Positions 41,465 through 53,037 of a stretch of DNA of 64,000 nt are shown in pieces. Under the pieces are notes generated by a model. The model saw only the letters and a list, made by a program, of their open reading frames with translations. It was not told the DNA's origin and made no database searches. Origin of the DNA: Paralithodes platypus (taxonomy: Eukaryota > Arthropoda > Malacostraca > Decapoda > Lithodidae); contig CM064569.1 in NCBI GenBank assembly GCA_032716605.1, positions 11,749,493 to 11,813,492 of the forward strand, written 5' to 3'. Each line of letters opens with the position of its first letter. Within the stretch, counting starts at the first letter, position 1. A program made the translations under genes and the position numbers.

Positions 41465-44307
41465 ATGTCGGACGACGGATCAGTGTACTGTGAGGACACA
41501 GTATGGGAAGCAGGCTCTGAGGTGCAGAGGCTGGGTTTGTTAGATGACATGAGAGTAATAACTAGTGAGGAGGATGCAAGGAAATTTCTGGAAATGCCTA
41601 TTACTGCTAACCGGGTGGCAGGGATTGATCGGTATGGTCTCCAGTGTTTGGCCACGGTCATGGGGCATGTTGGCACTAGCAGCATGACGAAAAATGACCT
41701 GGTGGCATGTGTGCTGGGCGGGGTGCGTGGTGCACAGGGTGGAGTGGGTGCTTTGGCACCTTCGGCCAAGCCCCCCCTCCACTCTACTCCCATCGTGCTC
41801 TCTAGAACACCGGATCCGACGTTCCCGCAGGCCGATAGTCACTGGCAGCGTGGTTTGCCCCCGGGTGGATCACAGGGGGGGGGTCTCCAATTGTTGCATC
41901 TCCTCCTCCTCAAGGTTTAACTGCAGATATGCTCTTCCAGCTTGAGATGGCTAAGATTCAGCAACGGCAGCGAGAGTTGAGTCTGATGAGAGAAAGGCCA
42001 GACATAAGGCTGAACTCAAGCAACAACAGCAGCAGCGGGAAGCTGAGCTTCAGATTGAGGCTACGAAGTACTGTGCAGACATAGATCTTGAGAAGTCTAG
42101 GGTGGAGTCAACAGGGCAGCGTCTCGGTTCTGGGAATCGAGGTCTTGATCAGTCTTTATCGCACCTTCTTAAGTTAGTCCCTGTATTTGACGAGTCGGGT
42201 GTCACCGAATTTTTCATACGTTTTGAGAAGAAGTGCCGGGAGCACCAATGGCCCGAGGTTAAGTGGGCAGCCCTTGTTTCCTCTAGGTTGGTTGGCAAAG
42301 GACTCAAGGCATATGATGCGTTGCCCTTGGAGTCTTGCGTCGATTATGAGGTATTGAAGGAAGCTGTTCTGCGGGCGTACGAGTTACAACCAGAGACGTA
42401 CAGATTGAAGTTCCGGGGTGTAACGAAGGGTCGTGAGTGCACCTTTCTTGAGCATGACCGGGATCTGTCCGATGCATTTAGAAACTGGCTGCGTTCTAAG
42501 AAGGCATCGACGTTTGAGGAGTTGAAACAGCTGATGCTTCTAGAACAATTTTTCAAGTGTACGGGCGCCGATCTGACGTTGAATCTTAAAGAAAAACCCC
42601 CCGAAAACTCTTCAGGAGGCAGCTGAGATGGCTGACCTTCGGTTATCTTTGATTTGTGGGTGTGGTTCTGCACAGAGAAGTGATGCAGGCAATAAGGAGC
42701 GTAACCCTCCCCCTCCCCGAAACACTGATACACATAATTACACTAAGAACAAGAGCAACGACACCAAAACTGACCATAAACCTAATAGCGTCCTGTTTAA
42801 GAATGGTCCGGGCCCTTCCCCACCTCAAGGGAAGCCCAAGGGGGAGTTAGAGTGTTTTCATTGTCATGAGAAGGGGTATTTTGCAAGAGCCTGTCCAAGC
42901 AAGCTACCTAATGCAGTTGTGTCTTTGGCTCGCAACATTGGGGTGTCCCCGAAGTCGTCTGAGTTTGCCCGGGGTATAACGTCAGAGGCTGGGACACAGC
43001 CAGTGGAGAAGAATCCGGAAGGCTCGAACCCTGTCTGCGATGTCTTTTGCGACCATCGAGGGCGTGGCTGCGTGAAGTGGGCTGGTAAGAAGCATGGAGT
43101 TGAGCTGTTGCGAGACACGAGTGCCTGTCAGACTTTGATGAAGAACTTTACTGGTAGACCAATAAACGTGGCACGGGTGGTTGTGGTGCAAGGTATCAAT
43201 GCTACCAGGTCATATCTGTTGGTCAGGATGGAACTGGAGGTAGATGGTGTAACACGAGAGTTGCATGTTGGAATTGTGGAGAACTTGCCTGTTGGGGGCG
43301 TCGACCTCCTTCTCGGCAACGACTTTGCGGTGCCTACTTCTGAGGTTTCACCCTTAGTCGTTGCCGAGAAGCCAGCCGACGTGAGTAGGGAGGAACAGGA
43401 GTGGGTAGAGAAGTGTCAAGTACAACCTATGGCGTGCGTTGTTACAAAATCTCTTGCATCGGAAGTGTCACAGCCTATTCCTCAGTCTTCAGACCAGCGG
43501 AGGAACGGTCGGAAGGAGCAAGCTAAAGTTGTGAGTTTTGTGAGTTTTGATCCAGCGGCTCTCCTTAGCGGCCTAGTACTTGACTCAGAGGTGAGCTCCG
43601 GAGTGGCCCCAGAACCTGTCACCCCTAGTGACATGGTGGGGCGTGATGGCACTCCGCGACTTAGTAGTTCCCAGTTGGAGGAGAGTTGTGGGAACGGGGC
43701 TATCGAACACGAGGACGGGGAAACATGTCATGTGAACCTATTGGAGGAGTTTGTGAGGCAACCACCTGAGCAGCCTACTGTCCCTGCGTTGGTCTGCAGC
43801 GGCCAAGGTGAAGAAGGAGAGGGGGGCAGTAGGACACAGGTGGAGGAGAGTTGGGATTGTCATGTCTCGGCGGAGCAGTGGGCGGGGGACACGAGTCTGG
43901 TGGCTGTGGAAGCGCTAGAGCACCTGCCTGAGCAGCAGTGTGCAGCGGTCCAGCACCAGCTCGGTTCATACCCCACTGGTCGTGCCGAGCACCCGAGCCT
44001 CACAACTCAGGCGGTGCAAGATGTTCCGCGGGCAGGTCACTTGAATGTTGGTAGACCGTTAGCCTCGTTGTTTCGGTGGTTCAAGGTGGGCGACGAGGCT
44101 TGGACATGGTTGTCAGGTCAGGGTCGACCCATGGCTGCCAAGGGTGGTGGTCAGAAGGAGGACATTGAGCAGATTGGTGAGGTTGGCTGTGGAGTGGATG
44201 TGCCCGGTCGTCGCATAGCATCCCAATGCTGCTCTAGTCGAATGCAACAGCCCTACCATAGACCGACTGTATCTGGCCATGTCGCTAAAAGCGGTGATGC
44301 TGCGTAG
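41465..44307 (+). pseudogene. gag: Unit D gag-protease with integrase deleted
   Basis: Same layout as unit C. The ATG is at 41465. Frame lesions are extra G in the G-run near 41874, a missing G near 41973, and one extra C in the C-run near 42600 that ends one frame at 42626; the long frame continues from 42628. The zinc knuckle has Tyr for His. The protease reads DTSACQ (43114-43122 for DTS), shared with unit E. The integrase deletion point is identical to C. A TAG at 44305-44307, where C has CAG, ends the frame inside the unrecognised block. Confidence 0.87.
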
Positions 44308-45606
44308 GCAGATGTAGTCGTAAGGAATGCGGGGGTGCGCATGTACGGTATCGGCGGGGAAGCCATAGCAATAATGAACTATGGGAGTGACTGCACATGT
44401 GGTACTGATTGTCCCTCTCATGACCTGGCTGTTCTAGGGACGAAGGTGGAGAAGGAGGGAGACTACAGGTTAGAAGCTGCGGTCTCGGCTGGGTTGTGGG
44501 AGGGCACTAGGCATGTTGTTCTGCGAGATAAGTTGTTTACTAGGCTGTGGCAGTGCATCCGCATGTTTGTTGCTTCTCCAGGCCTGATGTACGGGGTAGA
44601 ATCCGACATGGAGGCTGGAGACAGTGCAAGGCTCAGTTTAATTCCCTACCGTATAAATCCTGCTCAACAGCCTGTCGTGAAAACAGAGCTAGACGACATG
44701 TGGAAAAAGGGTCTGAGGGATAAGGGATATCGTGAGTGGTCGTTGCCAGTGAGTTTGCAACCGGAGTTGAGTGGCAAGATCTGTGTGTAAGGTGATTGCA
44801 AGAGTTTGGAAGCATTATTCCTGACAGACGCCTATCCATTGCCCAAGGGTCTGAGGGATAAGGGATATCGTGAGTGGTCGTTGCCAGTGAGTTTGCTACC
44901 TGAGTTGAGTGGCAAGATCCGTGTGTATGGTGATTGCAAGAGTGTGGAAGCATTATTCCTGACAGACGCCTATCCATTACCTAGAGTTGACGATACCACA
45001 GACCGCATCGGGGCTGCCTCATTTATCACGAAGGTAGAACTAGTGAAAGGATATTGGCAGGTCCCGTTGCCGGAAAGAGCGAAGAGAAGTGCCAGTCTTG
45101 TGATGAACTGGGCAGTTTTTCAGTGTCAAGTGTTGTTGTGCTGCCGGAACACAAGTTGGATGTGTGGCATGCTAAGGGCACTGATAATGTTTTGGCTGAT
45201 TGTTTGTCACGGGAGGGTTTGTTTGCAAGAGAACCCTCGCCGTTCAGTCAGTGTGTGTTGAGAGTGGAGTAAAATAGGCTTGCCCCTGTAGTGCAGCTGC
45301 CATAAACATATTAAAATGAAAAAATTCTATAAAAACTCTTTCTTTAATAGTTAAATTTTTAAGTATGTTATAGCTGAAGTTCTGAGTCGAACCTGTACTT
45401 CTCTCAGAAGGCTGGGCTAGTAGAAGCTCGCTCTAGGAGCATAGCAGTATGAATTAAGCTATTGTGTTGGGAGGGGTTGTAATTTTTTGATGAGAACTGA
45501 GCTTTGCCTTTCTTTGTTGCGAAGTGGTTAGGGATGGCGAGTCTTATCGGGGTTCTGCTTGTGAGATATGCAGCTCATGGTTCAGCGTCTAATATCTTGG
45601 GTGGGG
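44308..45606 (+). pseudogene. Unit D tail: extra block, RT and RNase H remnants, 3' UTR
   Basis: The extra block continues in frame from 44335 (MYGIGGEAIAIMNYGS) into RT finger sequence and ends at the family-wide TAA (about 44788). The second 138 bp duplicate, the KVELVKGYWQVP segment and the RNase H end follow, then the 3' UTR and the LTR at 45607. Catalytic RT and RNase H parts are absent, as in the other units. Confidence 0.83.
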
Positions 45607-47383
45607 TGTGATGCCTGCAGCTTAGCAGAATGCCACGTGGGCTCAGCCACTCGCTTGGCCACTCGCTAACACTCGCCAGGGCAATTAATTTGGCTACAGT
45701 CTATCTACAATGTTATACTTTCTTTCTTGTGAATCGTCATGTCACGGGCAGTATAGAAGTGGTCTTTATTTTAGTCTGTGACAATGCATTATATTTGATA
45801 TCATCAGTTATAAGTTTAATGTATAAGACTGAATGATACAGCTAGAGAGTGTGAGTGAGTAAGTGCAGGAGGCAGAGTGTTGTGCGCGTAGTGTTACGCG
45901 TTGTCTCGGTGACGTCATGCCATGGCCGGGCCCTCTGAGTGGCTGGCCGCTTTGCCGCCCTCCTGCCGCAGCAGGAGGTAGTTCCCCCGCACTCCTTGCT
46001 GCCTTTGTGCCTTCCTTGCTCAGAGCTTGCCTGACCAGCATAACCTTCACACCTCCCTTGCCATCTGTCCCCAACTTCCACCTATAGAACACTTTCTCTC
46101 TCTCTCAACTTCTTACCTCTTATTCTTCTAATCTATTTAACATCATAACTCCCCTTTGGTTCTGCACGATTTCATATATCGGCCATCGTATTATATGCTA
46201 AAGCTCTCAGATAGTTCATGTTTAGTTAGACATTTTGGAGGGGTTAACATTTTGTCTGTAGAGGTTCGACCCACTCGCGGTGTCTCCCTACCTATTTCTT
46301 GGTTGTCTGCTGGGCTATTTAATGCTAGACTGGGGTGAGGCTATTGGTGTTGTGATTTCCGATGTGTACCAGGTTTTGTTGAACTTGTACAATCGCAACG
46401 GATACGTGGGAAGCCTAGGTTGTCTTTCTGACTGTGTACCTTGTGAGTTTAGCACTGTGTTGCGAGTGAGGGCTTTTGCCTCTGCCACCCAACACTGTGC
46501 TAACTCATTTTGCTTTGACTTGAAGAAGGTCGCCAGGAGAGAACCAGATACTAGCGATCTGGATCTCTCAAGAGAGCACCCCGTCATTTAACGTAATTTG
46601 GCCGTACAGTCTTAAGGACCTCGCTAGGCTACGAGCCGCTTGCTCAGCCATTGTTTCCTAGCCTACGACATCCCAGCTAGACTTTATTCGCCTAGCCGAC
46701 ACCCGATTAGGATTATAAACTCCTATGTTATGTATGCAGCATTTTTATTCACGTTGATTGTAAGCCTTGGTTGTTGTTGAGTTGCACAACCTGAGCAGGC
46801 TTTTGCGTTGCCTGAGGAAGTACTTCTTTTGTTGTTGGAGATAATACTATTACGCATTTATCGTTATTCCCGTGCCAGTTAACACTGTATGTCCCTACAC
46901 TTTTCATATCTTGCTCCTGCTTTATATAACACTTCAAAATCCGATTCGATCATCTTAAGCAGCATCAGACTTTCTTCAAAAGATTCCTGTTCGATGCTTT
47001 AGGACTTTCATTCACTTTCTTTAATATAGGAGTGACAGTTTATTATTGTTTAGAGTAACTTTAATTATACCTTCTTCTTGTTTGCATTAAATCATTCCAG
47101 TGATTTAATTAAGCTCTCTATCTTTTTCCTTGTATACATTATTAACGTAATTGTATGTTGTTGTGATCAGGCTGTATTAGATATCATCAGCCTGTAGTAG
47201 TAGTGCATTTATACCGAGTTAGAGGATTCCCCGCTATCGCAGATTTAACTCTGGAGGGTATAGGTGTTTTTGTGCGCCGGCATTATAAGTTCGAGGGTTG
47301 GATCTAGTGTTACCGTTGTGGCTGTGTGCTTTTCTAGTCCAATGATTAAGAGCCCTTGTTTTATACGAGTCCCGGTCATAACA
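45607..47383 (+). repeat. Complete LTR between units D and E (1,777 bp)
   Basis: TGTGATGCCTGCAG to CCCGGTCATAACA, so each end carries one substitution relative to the other LTRs. The primer site AATGGCGACCTTGCTCAGGA follows. Confidence 0.93.
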
Positions 47384-47600
47384 AATGGCGACCTTGCTCA
47401 GGATTTTGTGAACTTAGAGAAATATTGCAGGAGTGTTGTGGTAATTTGTTTTTGTTTGAAGGAATATAGTGGACACAGATTTTTTTTTGTCAAGTAGTAT
47501 AACACCTAAGAGTCTTCAAGCATTTTTGAGTGAATAGTGCTGCATGAGAGTTTAGGTACTCCTTTTTTTTAATAAACGTTGAGAATTTTCGGTGGACTCT

Positions 47601-49340
47601 ATGTCGGACGACGGATCAGTGTACAGTGACGACACAGTACGGGAAGCAGGCTCTGAGGTGCAGAGGCTGGGTTTGTTAGATGACATGAGAGTAATAACTA
47701 GTGAGGAGGATGCAAGGAAATTTCTGGAAATGCCTATTACTGTTAACCGGGTGGCGGGGATTGATCGGTATGGTCTCCAGTGTTTGGCCACGGTCATGGG
47801 GCATGTTGGCACTAGCAGCATGACGAGAAGTGACCTGGTGGCATGTGTGCTGGGCGGGGTGCGTGGTGCACAGGATGGAGCGGGTGCTTTGGCACCTTCG
47901 GCCAAGCCCCCCCTCCACTCTACTGCCATCGTGCTCTCTAGAACACCGGATCCGACGTTCCCGCAGGCCGATAGTCACTGGCAGCGTGGTTTGCCCCCGG
48001 GTGGATCACAGGGGGGGACTCCAATTGTTGCATCTCCTCCTCCTCAAGGTTTAACTGCAGATATGCTCTTCCAGCTTGAGATGGCTAAGATTCAGCAACG
48101 GCAGCGAGAGGTTGAGTCTGAGGAGAGAAAGGCCAGACATGAGGCTGAGCTCAAGCAACAACAGCAGTGGGAAGCTGAGCTTCAGATTGAGGCTACGAAG
48201 TACTGTGCAGACATAGATCTTGAGAAGTCTAGGGTGGAGTCAACAGGGCAGCGTCTCGGTTCTGGGAATCGAGGTCTTGATCAGTCTTTATCGCACCTTC
48301 TTAAATTATTCCCTGTATTTGACGAGTCGGGTGTCACCGAATTTTTCATGCGTTTTGAGAAGAAGTGCCGGGAGCACCAATGGCCCGAGGTTAAGTGGGC
48401 AGCCCTTGTTTCCTCTAGGTTGGTTGGCAAAGGACTCAAGGCATATGATGCGTTGCCCTTGGAGTCTTGCGTCGATTATGAGGTATTGAAGGAAGCTGTT
48501 CTGCGGGCGTACGAGTTACAACCAGAGACGTACAGATTGAAGTTCCGGGGTGTAACGAAGGGTCGTGAGTGCACCTTTCTTGAGCATGACCGGGATCTGT
48601 CCGATGCATTTAGAAACTGGCTGCGTTCTAAGAAGGCATCGACGTTTGAGGAGTTGAAACAGCTGATGCTTCTAGAACAATTTTTCAAGTGTACGGGCGC
48701 CGATCTGATGTTGAATCTTAAAGAAAAACCCCCGAAAACTCTTCAGGAGGCAGCTGAGATGGCTGACCTTCGGTTATCTTTGATTTGTGGGTGTGGTTAT
48801 GCACAGAGAAGTGATGCAGGCAATAAGGAGCGTAACCCTCCCCCTCCCCGAAACACTGATACACATAATTACACTAAGAACAAGAGCAACGACACCAAAA
48901 CTGACCATAAACCTAATAGCGTCCTGTTTAAGAATGGTCCGGGCCCTTCCCCACCTCAAGGGAAGCCCAAGGGGGAGTTAGAGTGTTTTCATTGTCATGA
49001 GAAGGGGTATTTTGCAAGAGCCTGTCCAAGCAAGCTACCTAATGCAGTTGTGTCTTTGGCTCGCAACATTGGGGTGTCCCCGAAGTCGTCTGAGTTTGCC
49101 CGGGGTATAACGTCAGAGGCTGGGACACAGCCAGTGGAGAAGAATCCGGAAGGCTCGAACCCTGTCTGCGATGTCTTTTGCGACCATCGAGGGCGTGGCT
49201 GCGTGAAGTGGGCTGGTAAGAAGCATGGAGTTGAGCTGTTGCGAGACACGAGTGCCTGTCAGACTTTGATGAAGAACTTTACTGGTAGACCAATAAACGT
49301 GGCACGGGTGGTTGTGGTGCAAGGTATCAATGCTACCAGG
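47601..49340 (+). CDS. gag: Unit E gag and start of protease, uninterrupted but truncated
   Basis: This is the only array copy with an unbroken gag frame: ATG at 47601, N-terminal domain, ERKARHEAELKQQQQ coiled coil, SCAN-like capsid segment, basic/Pro-rich linker, zinc knuckle CFHCHEKGYFARAC (Tyr instead of the usual His), and the protease beginning with DTSACQTLMKN (DTS at 49245-49253). At 49340, after NATRS, the sequence switches to the inverted element F. The frame then reads 34 antisense codons before stopping. The gag could still assemble in principle. The protease lacks its Gly and its C-terminal half. Confidence 0.87.
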
Positions 49341-52300
49341 TCAGTCTGTCAACGTTGCTGGTGCATTCTTAAGTCCGTAAGGCATAACATTGCACCGGTA
49401 GGTACTCCCGTCCACAATAAAACCACATACCTCTTTAGCACGCTCGGACAAAGGTACTTGCCAGTAACCTTTTACTAAATCTACTTTAGACAAAAAACGA
49501 GCATTACCAATTTTGTCAACACTATCATCAACCCGAGGAAGAGGATATGGGTTAGTTGGAGTCAAACCGTTTAACCTACGGAAATCAATACAAAAGCGTA
49601 CCTTGCCATCTGGCTTAGGCTGCAGTGTTACAGGGGAAGTCCACTTAACTGTGCCTTTCTCTATCAACCCTCTACCGAGCATATACTCCAACTCATCCCT
49701 CAGAGCTGGTAGTTTTATGGGGGGCACACGGTACGGGATTGACTTAAAGGGTAGATGGTCCCCCACGTCAACATCATGCATAGCCTGAGTAGTGAGGCCT
49801 GGGTGTTCAGCAAATACAGTGGGGTATGAACCGAACAACTGACGGATAGCATCAAACTGCGGCTCAGGCAAATGAGCTATAGCCTCGTCAGCCCTTAGGC
49901 TCGAGTTCCCCGCCCACTGATCCGCTGAAACATGTTGATCCCAGCTATCCTCATCTGAAGCTTGACTGTCCCCCTCTCCTTCTCCACCACGGCCGCAACA
50001 AGCCAACACAGGGACAGTGAGAGGCTCAGAGGGGCGCCTCACATACTCTTTAATAAGGTTCACGTGACATAACTGGTTCTTTTTCCTCCTGTCTGGAGTG
50101 GCAACAAGGTAATCTAAGTCTGACATTTTTTCTACAATTTTATAAGGTCCAGTGTACTTCGCAGAGAGGGGGTTACCAACCAAAGGCAACAAAATTAATA
50201 CCTCTTGTCCTACAGTGAACTTCCGGAGCCTCACTTTGCGATCATACCTGTCCTTCATCAAAGCTTGTGATTCTGTCAAATTTCTACCTGCCATCTCCAG
50301 ACTCTTAAGCATGCGCTCACGGCTTTCAAGCACATACTTTAATAATGGACAAGGCTGCACAGTCCCCTCCCAAATTTCTTTCAGCATGTTAAGGGGGCCC
50401 CTGACACGGTGTCCAAAAATCAGGTCGTTTGGACTAAATCCCAGGCTCTCACCAGGTACCTCCCGAGCAGCAAACAGCACATAAGGCAATCCAAGATCCC
50501 AATCCATACCGTTGTCAGCACAATAACACCTGAGCATGCTTTTAAGTGTAGCATGCCACCGCTCAAGCACCCCTTGACTCTCAGGGTGATACGCTGACGA
50601 TACTACTGCTCGTATCCCATGCTGTTGCATTGTTTGCTTGAACATGTTGGAGGTGAAATTAGATCCCTGATCAGACTGAATCTCCTCCGGGTACCCGTAC
50701 CTTGAGAAGTACCACAACAAGTTACTGACTACCGTCTTAGCCATTCCATTTTTCATAGGGTATGCATCGGGGTATCTAGTGGCAACATCCATTATGGTTA
50801 ACAAAAATTTATTTCCCGCCTTAGTGGGAGGGAGTGGACCAACCATGTCAACAATAATTTTACTAAAGGGTGGCCCAATCACAGGAATAGGGTGTAACGG
50901 AGCCTTAGGAATAACTTGGTTCGGTTTCCCGACACGTTGACAAATATCACAGGAGTTTATCCATGACTGCACATGAGACTTCATCCCCGGCCACCAAAAC
51001 AATTTCCCCAAAGCCGCCACCGTTTTTCTCACCCCTAGATGTCCTGCCAGTGGTGTGTCATGCGCCAACCTCAGTAGGCTATCCCTGCACTCCCGTGGCA
51101 CCACCAACTGGTCCACTACTCCGGACCCCTTTTGCCAACTACGTTTAGGGTCTTGAAAACGCCTATAAAGGATGCCTTCTAAATAAAAAAAATCTCCTGG
51201 CTGTGCATCGCCGTCCTCGTCGAGCTCTACAGCTCCATTAGCACACGTTTGGAGCTCAGGGTCCTCTAGTTGCAACCGACGTATATCTGAGGGTGCCAAG
51301 CGATCTAACTGCTCCCGGAGCAATGCATGACCTTCCCCGATACTGGGCTGCTCCCTCTGTCTCTCTCGATGTACATAACGTTGCTGTCGTGGAGACTCGT
51401 CATGCCCAGCCTCGTCACTCTCGATGACAGGCCCAGGGGCTACTCCAGAATTAAGTAATGGTGCTAATACTGAATCACCCAGGAGAGCCGCCGAGTCAAG
51501 ACTCTTAAAACCAACTCCAGCTTTAGCCTCCTCCTGTTGATCGTTCCTCCGCTGGTCTGAAGATGGAGGACTAGGCTGTGACACTTTAGCTGCCCGAGCT
51601 CGGGTAACAACACACGCCATGGGTTGTGTCTGGCACCGCTCGACCCACTCTTGCTCTTCCCTACTCACGTCGGCCGGCCTCTCGGCAACGACTAAGGGTA
51701 GAACCTCAGAAGCGGGCATTGCAAAGTCTTTGCCGAGAAGAAGGTCGACGCCCTCCACTGGCAGTTTCTCCACAATCCCGACATCCAATTCACGTGCCAC
51801 ACCATCCACCTCCAACTCCAACCGCACCAGCGGGTATGACCGAGTTGCATTAATACCCTGCACCACTACCACCCGAGCCGCGTTTATAGGGTAGCTAGTC
51901 AAGTTTTTCATCAGAGTCTGGGAAGCACCTGTATCACGCAAGACCTCTACTCCATGCTTGCGCCCCGCCCACATCACGCAACCCCGCCCTCTATGGTCGC
52001 AAAAAACATCCTGAGCAGGGTTCGAGCCTCCCAGGTGCTTCTGCATTGGCTGTGCCTCAGCCTCTGACGAACTGCCCCAGGCAAACTCAGATGACTTCGG
52101 AGACACACCAATGTTGCAGGCCAAAGACACAGCTGCTGTAGGTGGTTTGCTAGGACAGACTCTTGCAAAGTGCCCCTTTTTATGACAATGATAACACTCC
52201 AACTCCCCTTTGGGCTTCCCTTGGTACTGGGAAGGGCCCGGCCCCTTCTTAAATGGGACGGTGCTAGTCTTGTGGTCAGTCTTGGTATCATGGCTCTTGT

Positions 52301-52934
52301 ACTTGTTTGCATAAGGTATATCACTAACTCGGGGGGGGGGGGGGGGGGGGGCGTCACGCCCCTTGTTACCTGCCTCACTACGCTGGGCAGACCCGCACCC
52401 ACGAATTAGTGATAGCCGGAGGTCAGCCATCTCAGCTGCCTCCTGTAGAGTTTTTGGGTTCTTTTCTTTAATAGTTAAAGTCATTTCTGCACCAGTACAC
52501 TTATAAAACTGCTCGAGCAGAAACAGCTCAGTCAACTGTTCGGCCGTCTCAGCTTTCTCAGAACGTGTCCAGTTTTTAAGTGCATCTTTTAAGTCCCGGG
52601 CATGTTCAAGAAAGGTCGCCTCCCTAGTCTTTGTAACACCCCGAAACTTCAATCGATATGTTTCCGGTTGCAACTCGTATGCCCGTAGGACAGCTCTCTT
52701 CAATTCTGGGTAGTCAATGCAAGACTCTAAAGGCAGTGCATCATAAGCCTTCAGACCCTTACCCGTAAGTCTTGAGGAGACTAGAGCTGCCCACTTCTCT
52801 TCAGGCCAATTATGCTCCCTATATTTCTTCTCAAAACGATTAAAACATTCTGTGACTTCAGTTTCACTAAATACCGGCACCAATTTGACTAATTGGGCCA
52901 AGGACTGTTCTCTTACTTGGCCCTCACGGCCCAT
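49341..52934 (-). CDS. pol: Element F gag-pol polyprotein, order gag-PR-INT-RT (Gmr1-like), RT truncated
   Basis: One 1,197-codon frame. SCAN-like capsid is at about 15-180, CCHC knuckle CYHCHKKGHFARVC at 247-260 and protease DTGAS at 334-338. Integrase has zinc finger H625, H632, C662, C665, triad D696 (IIVDMVGP), D755 (SDQGSNF) and E791 (ERWH), i.e. D,D-35-E, and a GPY/F-type module at 929-965 (KYTGPYKIV, CHVNL). RT fingers then follow (SPVTLQPKPDGKVRFCIDFRRLN, PLPRVDD, first catalytic D1152 in KVDLVKGYW, MPYGLKNAPAT) and the frame ends at the junction before the YxDD box. Integrase ahead of RT is the reverse of standard Ty3/gypsy order and is the hallmark of Gmr1-type elements. All visible catalytic residues are intact. 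Confidence 0.9.
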   Translation of the reverse strand: MGREGQVREQSLAQLVKLVPVFSETEVTECFNRFEKKYREHNWPEEKWAALVSSRLTGKGLKAYDALPLESCIDYPELKRAVLRAYELQPETYRLKFRGVTKTREATFLEHARDLKDALKNWTRSEKAETAEQLTELFLLEQFYKCTGAEMTLTIKEKNPKTLQEAAEMADLRLSLIRGCGSAQRSEAGNKGRDAPPPPPPRVSDIPYANKYKSHDTKTDHKTSTVPFKKGPGPSQYQGKPKGELECYHCHKKGHFARVCPSKPPTAAVSLACNIGVSPKSSEFAWGSSSEAEAQPMQKHLGGSNPAQDVFCDHRGRGCVMWAGRKHGVEVLRDTGASQTLMKNLTSYPINAARVVVVQGINATRSYPLVRLELEVDGVARELDVGIVEKLPVEGVDLLLGKDFAMPASEVLPLVVAERPADVSREEQEWVERCQTQPMACVVTRARAAKVSQPSPPSSDQRRNDQQEEAKAGVGFKSLDSAALLGDSVLAPLLNSGVAPGPVIESDEAGHDESPRQQRYVHRERQREQPSIGEGHALLREQLDRLAPSDIRRLQLEDPELQTCANGAVELDEDGDAQPGDFFYLEGILYRRFQDPKRSWQKGSGVVDQLVVPRECRDSLLRLAHDTPLAGHLGVRKTVAALGKLFWWPGMKSHVQSWINSCDICQRVGKPNQVIPKAPLHPIPVIGPPFSKIIVDMVGPLPPTKAGNKFLLTIMDVATRYPDAYPMKNGMAKTVVSNLLWYFSRYGYPEEIQSDQGSNFTSNMFKQTMQQHGIRAVVSSAYHPESQGVLERWHATLKSMLRCYCADNGMDWDLGLPYVLFAAREVPGESLGFSPNDLIFGHRVRGPLNMLKEIWEGTVQPCPLLKYVLESRERMLKSLEMAGRNLTESQALMKDRYDRKVRLRKFTVGQEVLILLPLVGNPLSAKYTGPYKIVEKMSDLDYLVATPDRRKKNQLCHVNLIKEYVRRPSEPLTVPVLACCGRGGEGEGDSQASDEDSWDQHVSADQWAGNSSLRADEAIAHLPEPQFDAIRQLFGSYPTVFAEHPGLTTQAMHDVDVGDHLPFKSIPYRVPPIKLPALRDELEYMLGRGLIEKGTVKWTSPVTLQPKPDGKVRFCIDFRRLNGLTPTNPYPLPRVDDSVDKIGNARFLSKVDLVKGYWQVPLSERAKEVCGFIVDGSTYRCNVMPYGLKNAPATLTD

Positions 52935-53037
52935 CCAAGTCCCTGTCGACTCTGCACGAGACTTATCTAAATCTAATTTAGCACAATATTTCTCCGAGTC
53001 GTACCTAAGCTCAGCCTCATGCCTCCTAACCTCAATC

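Larger units (their letters stand above)
21296..49340 (+). mobile_element. Head-to-tail array of five non-autonomous LTR elements (units A-E) sharing LTRs
   Basis: LTR-internal-LTR-internal repeats without intervening host sequence. LTR starts are at 26009, 33357, 39477 and 45607. The step is 6,120 and 6,130 bp for the undisturbed units, and the disturbed first step becomes 6,131 bp after removing the CR1 insertion (5,633 bp) and restoring the 4,416 bp lost from unit B. Every internal region starts with the same primer site and gag. All are plus-strand. Confidence 0.9.
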
